A DNA stretch of 64,000 bases, from assembly GCF_049116215.1 (NCBI RefSeq), contig NZ_JAGDZB010000001.1:248001-312000 (forward strand), written 5' to 3'. The position numbers were made by a program, and so were the translations under genes. Every line of letters starts with the position of its first letter. The first letter of the stretch is position 1. The stretch comes from Shimia sp049116215 (lineage in GTDB: Bacteria; Pseudomonadota; Alphaproteobacteria; Rhodobacterales; Rhodobacteraceae). The notes beneath the pieces are model-generated. The model did not search any database and was not told the DNA's origin. It saw only the letters and a list, made by a program, of their open reading frames with translations. This document shows positions 8,283 through 15,499 of the stretch, one piece after another.

Positions 8283-8957
8283 CTAGCGCCGCAAAACGGC
8301 CCGCTTAATCCGGCTGCCGCGGTGGCGCAGTTTTTCTTTGAGCGTCAGCTCTTGAGCTTCGCCAGGTTGGTAAGCACCGGGCTGAATGAAGTCCGCCGCA
8401 TGTGCGAGTTTCGACGCCGATGGTGTCAGCCCGCAAAAATGAGAAATGTCTCGCAGTACGAGCTCAGGCTTCACCAGGAGCTTTTCATAGCTCACCAACA
8501 GGACCGGGCAATCGGCGCGCTGGATCAACTCAACATTTTTGCGTGTCTGCGCCAAATACAGGGCAAGGCCTTTATCAACCTCTTCACGGTCCCAAGACGA
8601 CACACCCAACGTATTGGCCGTCAGATCGCGGGTCACAAGGATCAGACGTGGATTGCGAAGATCCGGGAGCAGATCATCAATGTATTGGTGGGGATGCGGG
8701 TGCTTCCAGCCCCAAATACCGAAGTTTGCGTTGCGATCCGCCACGGTCGCGCGAATGGCATCCAGTCCGAAGCGCTTGCGAAACAGCCTGTCTTCCAGGT
8801 TGCCACCAATGTCATCGCCTAAGAAAACTCCCAGCCGACGAATGGCACCCGCAGTTGCGGTTGTGCCCCCTCGGTTGACACCAAAAATCAGAAACGTGCG
8901 CTGCTTACTGGTGCGCGACGCCTCGTTGTCTCGAAAAGAGATTGTGTGTGAATACAC
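8283..8957 (-). CDS. P-loop sulfotransferase-like protein
   Basis: A 224-residue protein with the N-terminal phosphosulfate-binding loop FGVNRGGTTATAGAIRRLGV at about residues 25-44, matching the 5'-PSB loop of PAPS-dependent sulfotransferases. Further on, RLILVTRDLTANTLG corresponds to the 3'-phosphate-binding strand and helix, and LLVSYEKLLVKPELVLRDI to the C-terminal helix typical of bacterial sulfotransferase and sulfotransfer_3 proteins. It is probably cytosolic; the acceptor (a carbohydrate or small molecule) is unknown. It is embedded between rplW and rplB, an unusual place for such a gene, and is separated from rplW by a terminator. Confidence 0.75.
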   Translation of the reverse strand: MYSHTISFRDNEASRTSKQRTFLIFGVNRGGTTATAGAIRRLGVFLGDDIGGNLEDRLFRKRFGLDAIRATVADRNANFGIWGWKHPHPHQYIDDLLPDLRNPRLILVTRDLTANTLGVSSWDREEVDKGLALYLAQTRKNVELIQRADCPVLLVSYEKLLVKPELVLRDISHFCGLTPSASKLAHAADFIQPGAYQPGEAQELTLKEKLRHRGSRIKRAVLRR

Positions 8958-9027
8958 GGCATGACCCTGCTGGTTTCAAATATGACCTGCACCGCCCCAC
9001 AAGTAAGCTGATGCACAAAAATCTCAA

Positions 9028-9067
9028 CAAAAAAGAAAAAGGGCCGCCCGATTTCTCGGACGGCCCC
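9028..9067 (-). terminator. Strong intrinsic terminator after rplW
   Basis: Reading the minus strand, an 11-base stem (GGGCCGTCCGA / TCGGGCGGCCC, one mismatch) with a four-base loop is followed by TTTTTCTTTTTTG. It lies 18 bases beyond the rplW stop and separates rpsJ-rplC-rplD-rplW from everything downstream. Confidence 0.92.
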
Positions 9068-9084
9068 AAATTTTCAGGCAAATC

Positions 9085-9381
9085 TTAGAGTCCGGTGGAC
9101 ACGTCGATTGTGTTGCCTTCTTCCAAGGTCACGTAAGCCTTTTTCACGTCTTTACGCTTGCCAAGCTGGCCGCGGAAACGTTTGACTTTACCCTTGGTGA
9201 TGGTGGTGTTGACCGCTTTGACCTTCACACCAAAGAGCGCTTCAACAGCTTCTTTGATCTGTGGTTTGTTGCTGTCGATCGCCACTTCGAAAACCACTGC
9301 GCCGTTCTCGGACGCCATGGTGGATTTCTCGGTGATGACCGGCGCGCGGATCACATCGTAGTGTTCTGCTTTAGCGCTCAT
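9085..9381 (-). CDS. rplW: 50S ribosomal protein L23
   Basis: A 98-residue L23, which forms the docking site for trigger factor and SRP at the tunnel exit. The family pattern DVIRAPVITEKS, then VEALFGVKVKAVNT and KRFRGQLGKRKDVKKAYVTL, is complete. It overlaps rplD by four bases and is the last gene before the terminator. Normally rplB would follow directly. Confidence 0.98.
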   Translation of the reverse strand: MSAKAEHYDVIRAPVITEKSTMASENGAVVFEVAIDSNKPQIKEAVEALFGVKVKAVNTTITKGKVKRFRGQLGKRKDVKKAYVTLEEGNTIDVSTGL

Positions 9382-9995
9382 TTCAGGCGAGCCTCCAGTG
9401 CTTCGATCCCCGCTTTGGTGATCACCAGAGTGTCACGCTTGAGGATGTCATAAACGTTCGCACCCATCGTAGGCAAGATATCCAGACCTTCGATGTTGCG
9501 CGATGCTTTCAGGAAGTCTTCGTTCACGGATGCGCCGTCGATGACCAGAGCACGTTTCCAGCCCAGGTTCTTAACCTGCTTGGCCAGAGCGGCAGTCTTG
9601 CCCTCGGATGCGGCGTCTTCGATCACAACCAGCTCACCTGCTTTCGCTTTCGCGGACAGAGCGTGCTTCAGACCCAGCTTGCGGAACTTCTTTGGCAGGT
9701 CGTGGCCGTGCGAACGCACAACTGGACCTTTGTAGATACCACCACCGCGGAAGATCGGCGCGTTACGGTCACCGTGGCGTGCGCCGCCGGTGCCTTTTTG
9801 GCGATAGATCTTTTTGGTGGAGTAGGAAGTCTCGGAGCGTGTCTTCACCTTGTGGGTGCCGGCCTGTGCGTTGTTACGCTGCCAACGAACCACACGGTGC
9901 AGGATGTCCGCACGTGGCTCCTGACCGAACAGATCTTCGGACAGTTCAACCGAACCGGCTTTGGAGCCGTCGAGTTTGATCACGTCAAGTTTCAT
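9378..9995 (-). CDS. rplD: 50S ribosomal protein L4
   Basis: A 205-residue L4 with the long tunnel loop containing YRQKGTGGARHGDRNAPIFR around residues 63-82 and the globular part VVIEDAASEGKTAALAKQVK. In gammaproteobacteria L4 represses its own operon through the S10 leader; whether that holds here is unknown, although a leader hairpin exists upstream of rpsJ. The gene overlaps rplC and rplW by four bases on each side, a coupled arrangement. Confidence 0.98.
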   Translation of the reverse strand: MKLDVIKLDGSKAGSVELSEDLFGQEPRADILHRVVRWQRNNAQAGTHKVKTRSETSYSTKKIYRQKGTGGARHGDRNAPIFRGGGIYKGPVVRSHGHDLPKKFRKLGLKHALSAKAKAGELVVIEDAASEGKTAALAKQVKNLGWKRALVIDGASVNEDFLKASRNIEGLDILPTMGANVYDILKRDTLVITKAGIEALEARLK

Positions 9996-10717
9996 GCTTC
10001 ACCACCTTCCGCAGGTGCTTCTTCAGCCGGAGCTTCAGTTGCTGCTGCTTTTACGGCTGCCGGGAAAGGCAGACCTTCAGGAGCTTTCTTCTTCACGGCG
10101 TCCTTAACGGAGACCCAACCACCTTTGGAGCCAGGAACGGCACCTTTGATGAACAGAAGACCGCGGTCGGCGTCAGTTTTGACAACTTCCAGGTTCTGCG
10201 TGGTCACACGTACGGCACCCATGTGGCCGGCCATTTTTTTGCCTTTGAAAACCTTGCCGGGATCCTGACATTGACCAGTCGAGCCGTGGGAACGGTGGCT
10301 GATCGAGACACCGTGTGTCGCGCGCAGACCGCCGAAGTTGTGGCGCTTCATGGCACCGGCAAAACCTTTACCGATTGAAGTGCCCGCAACGTCCACTTTC
10401 TGACCTTCAAGGAAGTGCTCAGCGGAGATTTCCGCGCCCACTTCGATCAGGCCTTCAGATGGAACGCGGAACTCAACCAGCTTACGCTTTGGTTCCACTT
10501 TCGCTGCTGCGAAGTGGCCACGCATGGCTTTGGAGGTGCGTTTGGCCTTGGCTGTACCAGCGCCGAGTTGAACAGCTGTGTAGCCGTCTTTCTCTTCGGT
10601 GCGCTGAGCAACAACCTGAAGGCCGTCGAGGGAAAGCACGGTCACAGGAATCTGTTTGCCGTCTTCCAGGAACAAGCGGGTCATGCCCACTTTCTTCGCG
10701 ATAATACCAGAACGCAT
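9992..10717 (-). CDS. rplC: 50S ribosomal protein L3
   Basis: A 241-residue L3 needed early in 50S assembly. It starts MRSGIIAKKVGMTRLFLEDG. The central SHRSHGSTGQCQDPGKVFKG contains the loop with the glutamine that PrmB methylates in other bacteria. An alanine- and glutamate-rich tail after residue 220 (EAPAEEAPAEGGEA) is common in alphaproteobacterial L3. It lies 12 bases after rpsJ. Confidence 0.98.
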   Translation of the reverse strand: MRSGIIAKKVGMTRLFLEDGKQIPVTVLSLDGLQVVAQRTEEKDGYTAVQLGAGTAKAKRTSKAMRGHFAAAKVEPKRKLVEFRVPSEGLIEVGAEISAEHFLEGQKVDVAGTSIGKGFAGAMKRHNFGGLRATHGVSISHRSHGSTGQCQDPGKVFKGKKMAGHMGAVRVTTQNLEVVKTDADRGLLFIKGAVPGSKGGWVSVKDAVKKKAPEGLPFPAAVKAAATEAPAEEAPAEGGEA

Positions 10718-10729
10718 CAGATACTCTCC

Positions 10730-11038
10730 TTATACAGAGATCTGGACGTCCACGCCGGCCGCCAGATCGAGCTTCATCAGCGCGTCTACGGTCTGCGGGG
10801 TCGGATCTACGATGTCGAGAAGACGCTTGTGCGTACGGATCTCGAACTGATCGCGGGATTTTTTGTCTACGTGTGGACCACGCAGAACGGTGAACTTCTC
10901 AATCTTGTTGGGAAGTGGGATCGGGCCACGAACCTGCGCGCCGGTGCGCTTTGCAGTGTTCACGATTTCCTGTGTGCTGGCATCCAGGACACGGTAATCA
11001 AAAGCCTTCAGCCGAATGCGAATGTTTTGACTTTGCAT
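10730..11038 (-). CDS. rpsJ: 30S ribosomal protein S10
   Basis: A 102-residue S10 (also NusE, a subunit of antitermination complexes). The start is the ATG at 11038, giving MQSQNIRIRLKAFDYRVLD; an in-frame extension to 11134 covers leader sequence and has no family similarity. Conserved segments GPIPLPNKIEKFTVLRGPH and RTHKRLLDI are intact. It is the first gene of the rpsJ-rplC-rplD-rplW unit. No tuf or fusA gene lies upstream in this window; a divergent cardiolipin synthase gene is there instead. Confidence 0.97.
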   Translation of the reverse strand: MQSQNIRIRLKAFDYRVLDASTQEIVNTAKRTGAQVRGPIPLPNKIEKFTVLRGPHVDKKSRDQFEIRTHKRLLDIVDPTPQTVDALMKLDLAAGVDVQISV

Positions 11039-11105
11039 TTCGTCAGCCTTGTATAGGCGTTGGAGTTGAGAGGAGGATCCGCGACCACCGCAAACCCTCA
11101 TCGAA

Positions 11106-11130
11106 CCCAAAAGGCGGGAATCACCCCGCC
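11106..11130 (-). terminator. Leader hairpin upstream of rpsJ, possible attenuator
   Basis: Reading the minus strand, GGCGGG pairs with CCCGCC across a six-base loop and is followed by TTTTGGG, 70 bases before the rpsJ start. It lies inside the presumed leader, so it could act as an attenuator for the ribosomal operon. Confidence 0.5.
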
Positions 11131-11156
11131 TCAAGATTCCAGTAAGGAACCAGCGC

Positions 11157-11185
11157 CCTTTACAGTCGTTTTTTTAGGCTGGCAA
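11157..11185 (-). promoter_or_regulatory. Candidate sigma-70-type promoter of rpsJ
   Basis: On the minus strand TTGCCA is followed after 17 bases by TAAAGG, which would start a leader of about 110 bases containing the hairpin at 11106-11130. The -35 box is good and the -10 box weak. Confidence 0.35.
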
Positions 11186-11357
11186 GCGTTTTGGCATCTT
11201 AAGCGCATATTGGGGTCGTCTAGCCCGCTTCCCGCAACCCATTAAACCTCCCCCTTAATACGTGAACGGGATCTGTGTTGGCACAAGCATTCGGCGTGGG
11301 CTAGGGTTTTAAACATTACGCAACTTGGTCAGTGACCCGCCTGCTACGGAGACCGAA

Positions 11358-12764
11358 ATGGCCACATTTCTGGCAATCTTCTTTGTCCTGCTCGAAGTCA
11401 CCGCCGTGATCATGGCTTGGCGCGCCATTCAACATTCACGCACGTCTCAAGGCGCTGTTGGCTGGGCAATCTTTTTGATCGCTGCACCCTATATTTCGGT
11501 GCCCGCATATGCGTTTCTTGGCCACCACAAGTTTGCCCACTATGTCACCGGCCGGCGGGACAGCGAAGAAGTGATTGAGCGCATAAAGGAGGTTCGAGAA
11601 GCCCTTCGGCCCCAAACTACCCCAGCATTCCCAACAAAGGCCCTAGAGGCGATCTCTGACCTTCCCGTCACACGCGGCAACGCAATGGAGTTGCTCATTG
11701 ACGGAGAAGAGACTTTTGACGCGATCTTTGCCGCCATTGATGCGGCAGAAACATATGTCCTGGTACAATTTTATATCATTCACGACGACGGTCTGGGTAG
11801 GGGCTTGCAACGACACTTGGTAGCCGCAGCCCAGCGCGGTGTGACGGTACGGGTGCTCTACGATCCGGTTGGCAGCCATAGATTGCGTCATGACTATCGG
11901 CAAACCTTGCGGGACGCGGGCGTTGAGATCGTCGAGCCTTCCCAAATGCGCGTGCCCAAAAACCGGTTTCAGCTCAACTTTCGCAACCACCGTAAAACTG
12001 TCGTTGTTGACGGGACGACAGCTTTCACTGGCGGGCTCAATGTTGGGGACGAGTATCTGGGGCGCAGCCCAAGGTTCGGTGCCTGGCGGGACACACATGT
12101 TCGCCTCAAGGGACCAGTGGTGAGCCAGCTTCAATTGATCTTTGCCGAAGACTGGCACTGGACCACTGATGAGAACCTGCTTCCCACTCTCAACTGGCAA
12201 AGCGGGATGGCAGAAGAAGACATGCCAGGGCTTATCGTGCCAACCGGGCCGGGTGACACTCAGGAAACCGGCGCCCTGTTCTTCTTCTCCGCTTTGGCCA
12301 ACGCAAAAGAACGCGTTTGGATTGCATCCCCTTACTTTGTGCCAGACATGGATATCCTCACTGCAATCAAGCATGCGGCACTCAAGGGGGTGGATGTTCG
12401 GATCCTTGTGCCCGACAACATCGACCACAAAGTTGTTTGGTTGGCAGCATTTGCGTATTTTGATGAGGTCCGGGAGGCAGGCGCACAAATCTGGCGTTAC
12501 ACCGACGGCTTCATGCATCAAAAAGCCGTTTTGGTGGATGACAGTCTCGCCGCTGTTGGCACCACAAATATGGACACGCGATCTTTCATTCTGAACTTCG
12601 AAACCATGGCGGTTGTGTTTGACTCACGCGCGGCAGACGATCTCGAAGACATGTTCAAAACCGACTTTGCCCGATCATTCCGTTTGGACAAACCTCTGTC
12701 AGAACAGCCTCTAGCCATCCGCATAGGCGCGCCAATCACACGCCTTTTTTCTCCTTTGTTGTGA
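11358..12764 (+). CDS. cls: Cardiolipin synthase (phospholipase D family)
   Basis: A 468-residue membrane enzyme that joins two phosphatidylglycerols into cardiolipin. Two N-terminal membrane helices (about residues 3-20 and 35-53) are followed by two phospholipase D HKD motifs: HRKTVVVDG near residue 214 and HQKAVLVDD near residue 386, each with H-x-K-x4-D complete. Length and domain order fit bacterial Cls. The ATG at 11358 follows ACGGAGACC and is preferred over an in-frame TTG at 11325. It is divergent from rpsJ. Its stop abuts a decayed dehydrogenase gene on the other strand. Confidence 0.93.
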   Translation: MATFLAIFFVLLEVTAVIMAWRAIQHSRTSQGAVGWAIFLIAAPYISVPAYAFLGHHKFAHYVTGRRDSEEVIERIKEVREALRPQTTPAFPTKALEAISDLPVTRGNAMELLIDGEETFDAIFAAIDAAETYVLVQFYIIHDDGLGRGLQRHLVAAAQRGVTVRVLYDPVGSHRLRHDYRQTLRDAGVEIVEPSQMRVPKNRFQLNFRNHRKTVVVDGTTAFTGGLNVGDEYLGRSPRFGAWRDTHVRLKGPVVSQLQLIFAEDWHWTTDENLLPTLNWQSGMAEEDMPGLIVPTGPGDTQETGALFFFSALANAKERVWIASPYFVPDMDILTAIKHAALKGVDVRILVPDNIDHKVVWLAAFAYFDEVREAGAQIWRYTDGFMHQKAVLVDDSLAAVGTTNMDTRSFILNFETMAVVFDSRAADDLEDMFKTDFARSFRLDKPLSEQPLAIRIGAPITRLFSPLL

Positions 12765-12769
12765 TCCCT

Positions 12770-14015
12770 TTTACACTGGCGTTAGCCACTGCAGACAGAT
12801 CAAAACGCTCTGCGGGGAAATACCTGGCCAATCGGGCATCCGCCGATCGCGCATGTCCTTCCATCCCCTCCAATCGAGAAATTCGAGCTGTGGCCTGCGC
12901 AACGGCTTTAGACCCATCGCGGGTGGCACGCTACCAAGTGACAACTCTCATGTACTTATGTACAGAGAGACCTCCGGTGTAACGCGCGGCGCGGGAAGTT
13001 GGCAGAACGTGATTGGTTCCAGCAGCTTTGTCCCCATAAGCCACGGTGGTTTCCTCCCCAAGAAAAGAGACCCATACACTGTCAGCCGCTACAACCACCA
13101 ATCTGGGTCGGCGGCCTGTACCGATAGGTGCTCCGGCGCATACTCGCCTGAGGTGGCGGCCATTTCGTCTCGATTATTACATAATATGATCTCAGCATAG
13201 TCACGCCATGCCGCTTCGGCGTTCTTCCGGTTCAACTCCGGCAGTTCTGCAATCAAGTTTGGCACTGCGGCAAGCACGCCTCGCGCCAAAGTCCGGCAGT
13301 TTGTGACTAACCAAACCGGGGAGTTGTACCCATGTTCTGCTTGGCTCACCAAATCCGTCGCAACAATAAAGGGATCAGCGGTTTCATCTGCCAAAATCAA
13401 ACTATCGGTCGGGCCAGCTACCATATCAATACCGACCCGCCCGAACAGCTGACGCTTCGCCTGTGCAACATATTGGTTACCCGGCCCCACCAGGATGTGC
13501 GCCTTGGGCAGACCAAACAGACCAAAGGTCATGGACGCGATGGCCTGCACGCCCCCCATAGCAAGAATCCTATCCGCGCCACTCACAAGCGCCGAATAGA
13601 GGATGGCGGGCGCGACGCCGGTTTCCGGATGTGGCGGAGAACACGCGGTGATGGGCTGGCAGCCGGCGACTTTGGCGGTGGTGACTGTCATGATTGCGCT
13701 GGAGAAATGGCTGTAGCGGCCACCAGGAATGTAACAGCCAGCGGCATCCACTGGGATAGACTTTTGGCCGGTGACAAACCCCGGCTGGAGTTCGGCCTCA
13801 AAATCTTGCACCGTGGCCTTTTGCAATTCGGCAAAACGGCGGACGTTGTCATGGGCAAAATTGATGTCGTCCTTCAGCTTCTGCGGCACCTGCGCAACGG
13901 CCTGCGCAATGATCTCTTACGTCACGCGCGTTGGCCCAGCGTACCGGTCGAACTTGGACGTATAGGCCGGCGCCTCCGCATCTCCCCCGCGTTCTATATC
14001 GGCCAAGATGGTTAC
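12770..14015 (-). pseudogene. Decayed HisD/HpsN-like dehydrogenase
   Basis: Remnant of a histidinol-dehydrogenase-family protein of the type that includes sulfopropanediol dehydrogenase HpsN. Homology starts abruptly at ILADIERGG (about 14010) without the usual first 25-30 residues. It is then broken by a TAA at 13917-13919 (family sequence resumes directly with EIIAQAV), a TAG at 13089-13091, a one-base loss near 13055 after GSLFLG, and a TAG at 12931-12933 in VVTW-stop-RATRDGSK. Otherwise the sequence is well kept, including MLVGPGN-like ILVGPGNQYV, AGPTDSLILAD and GTNHVLPTS. The open part 13089-13889 could mislead gene finders into calling a 266-residue protein. True histidine biosynthesis is unlikely; the family fits sulfonate or polyol catabolism better. 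Confidence 0.88.
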
Positions 14016-14019
14016 CGCG

Positions 14020-14313
14020 CTCACCTTGAAGGCACGGACGGAGGTCACCCATGTCACAAGCGAGGGACTGCTGGACGAGTTGGCGCAGATTGCGCGCGAC
14101 GGCTTTGCCCTGGACCGTGAAGAGTTCATGACAGGCATGGTTGCCATTGCAGTGCCCGTGAACGACGCGCGGGGCCGGTTTATTGCGGCGCTGGCCTATC
14201 ATGGGCCTACACCGCGCATGACCATAACCGATTCCATCGCACAAGTCGGGTTCCTAAAAGAGTCCGCCCGGCGGCTTGGCGACGCATTGTTTGACGCAAA
14301 CGTCCCCTCCTAA
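14020..14313 (+). pseudogene. C-terminal fragment of an IclR-family regulator
   Basis: About 95 residues matching the C-terminal effector-binding half of IclR regulators: LLDELAQIARDGFALDREEF, MVAIAVPVNDARGRFIAALAYHGP and a final helix ending RRLGDALF. The winged-helix DNA-binding domain and the first part of the effector domain are absent, so it cannot work as a regulator. It is divergent from, and directly abuts, the decayed HisD/HpsN-like gene, whose 5' end is also missing. One deletion that removed the shared promoter region and both gene starts explains this. Confidence 0.82.
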
Positions 14314-14466
14314 AACGGACCGGTGGCACTGAGAAACACTTCGTTTCCCCGTTTCCAGGACAAAAACGATCCCACCAAAACCTCAACATTGTCCGGCCTC
14401 TGCCCTCTTCCTGCCCGATTTCACCGGCATATCTTGTCTCCAAGGAAGACATTAGAGGATCAAAAC

Positions 14467-15372
14467 ATGGATCGCCTGACCGAAATGGAAGCATTCGCCA
14501 CTGTGGTGGATCAGGGTGGATTTACAGATGCCGCACGCAAGATGGGCATCTCCAAATCTGCCGTTTCCAAACATGTGTCCTCGCTTGAGGCCCGCTTGGG
14601 CGCACGTTTGCTCAACCGCACGACACGCCGCGTGTCTCCAACGGAAATTGGCCTCGCCTACTACGACCGTGCCCGCCGCGTTCTCAACGACGCGGGTGAA
14701 GCAGACGCGCTGGTCACATCCATGCAATCCGCCCCGTCTGGGTTGCTGCGCATCTCAGTGGCAACGGATTTTGGCGTGAACCACCTGTCGCCGGTTTTAG
14801 GCGATTTCTTGAGCGAGTTCCCAGACATCACCGTAAATATGGTGCTGAACAACCGCTATGTGGAGTTGATTTCTGAAGGCTTTGACATGGCCATTCGCAT
14901 TGGCGAGCTGGAAGATAGCACTCTGCGGGCCCGCAAGCTGACCGAGACCACCAAACGTATGATTGCCTCTCCAGCGTATTTTGAGAAATACGGCCGCCCG
15001 GAGAAGATTGACGATCTGAACCACCATAAACTGCTGCATTACTCGAGCCAATCCAACGGCGCGGTGTGGAAGCTGACCGCCCCATCCGGTGAGAAGCGCC
15101 AGGTGCGCACGGCAGGCTGGCTGTCGGTGAATGATGGGCAATCCTTGCTGAACGCCGCGCAAGCAGGCCTTGGCATCGCTTACCTGCCAAGCTTCCTCTA
15201 TGCCGACGCGCTGGAGCAGGGTTTGGTGGAAGAAGCCATTCCTGACCTGCCAGTGGAGACACAAGGCATCTATGCGGTTTACCCGCCCGGACGGTTCACA
15301 CAGCCGAAGGTCCGCGCCTTCATCGACTTCCTGGTGCACGCCTTTGCTGAAAAAGGCCCCACCGATTGGTGA
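14467..15372 (+). CDS. LysR-family transcriptional regulator
   Basis: A 301-residue regulator. The N-terminal helix-turn-helix FVVDQGGFTDAARKMG-like region (residues 9-40) with KSAVSKHVSSLEARLGARLL is followed by the periplasmic-binding-type effector domain (GLLRISVATDFG onward). It belongs to the subgroup with RTTRRVSPTEIG, like CrgA and DmlR relatives. The start is the ATG at 14467, after AGAGGAT. The target is unknown; it converges with fadH, and the upstream neighbours are pseudogenes. Two back-to-back terminators separate it from fadH. Confidence 0.93.
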   Translation: MDRLTEMEAFATVVDQGGFTDAARKMGISKSAVSKHVSSLEARLGARLLNRTTRRVSPTEIGLAYYDRARRVLNDAGEADALVTSMQSAPSGLLRISVATDFGVNHLSPVLGDFLSEFPDITVNMVLNNRYVELISEGFDMAIRIGELEDSTLRARKLTETTKRMIASPAYFEKYGRPEKIDDLNHHKLLHYSSQSNGAVWKLTAPSGEKRQVRTAGWLSVNDGQSLLNAAQAGLGIAYLPSFLYADALEQGLVEEAIPDLPVETQGIYAVYPPGRFTQPKVRAFIDFLVHAFAEKGPTDW

Positions 15373-15411
15373 GTTTCGAATTTTCCCCTGGCTTTCTATG
15401 AGAAAGCACCT

Positions 15412-15443
15412 TGGCCCGGCAAATTTGTCCGGGCCTTCTTTTT
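15412..15443 (+). terminator. Intrinsic terminator of the LysR gene
   Basis: GGCCCGG pairs with CCGGGCC across a short loop and is followed by TTCTTTTTT on the plus strand, about 40 bases after the stop. Confidence 0.88.
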
Positions 15444-15453
15444 TGCGGATAGC

Positions 15454-15476
15454 AAAAAGGGCGCCGGTGGCGCCCC
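15454..15476 (-). terminator. Intrinsic terminator of fadH
   Basis: Reading the minus strand, GGGCGCC-ACC-GGCGCCC is followed by TTTTT, 24 bases beyond the fadH stop. It faces the LysR terminator. Confidence 0.85.
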
Positions 15477-15499
15477 TTCAAATGCTCTATGACACTGCT

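Noticed and set aside
13089..13889. Apparent intact 266-residue HisD-like protein
   Set aside because: Family sequence continues on both sides beyond the stops; it is a fragment of a pseudogene.
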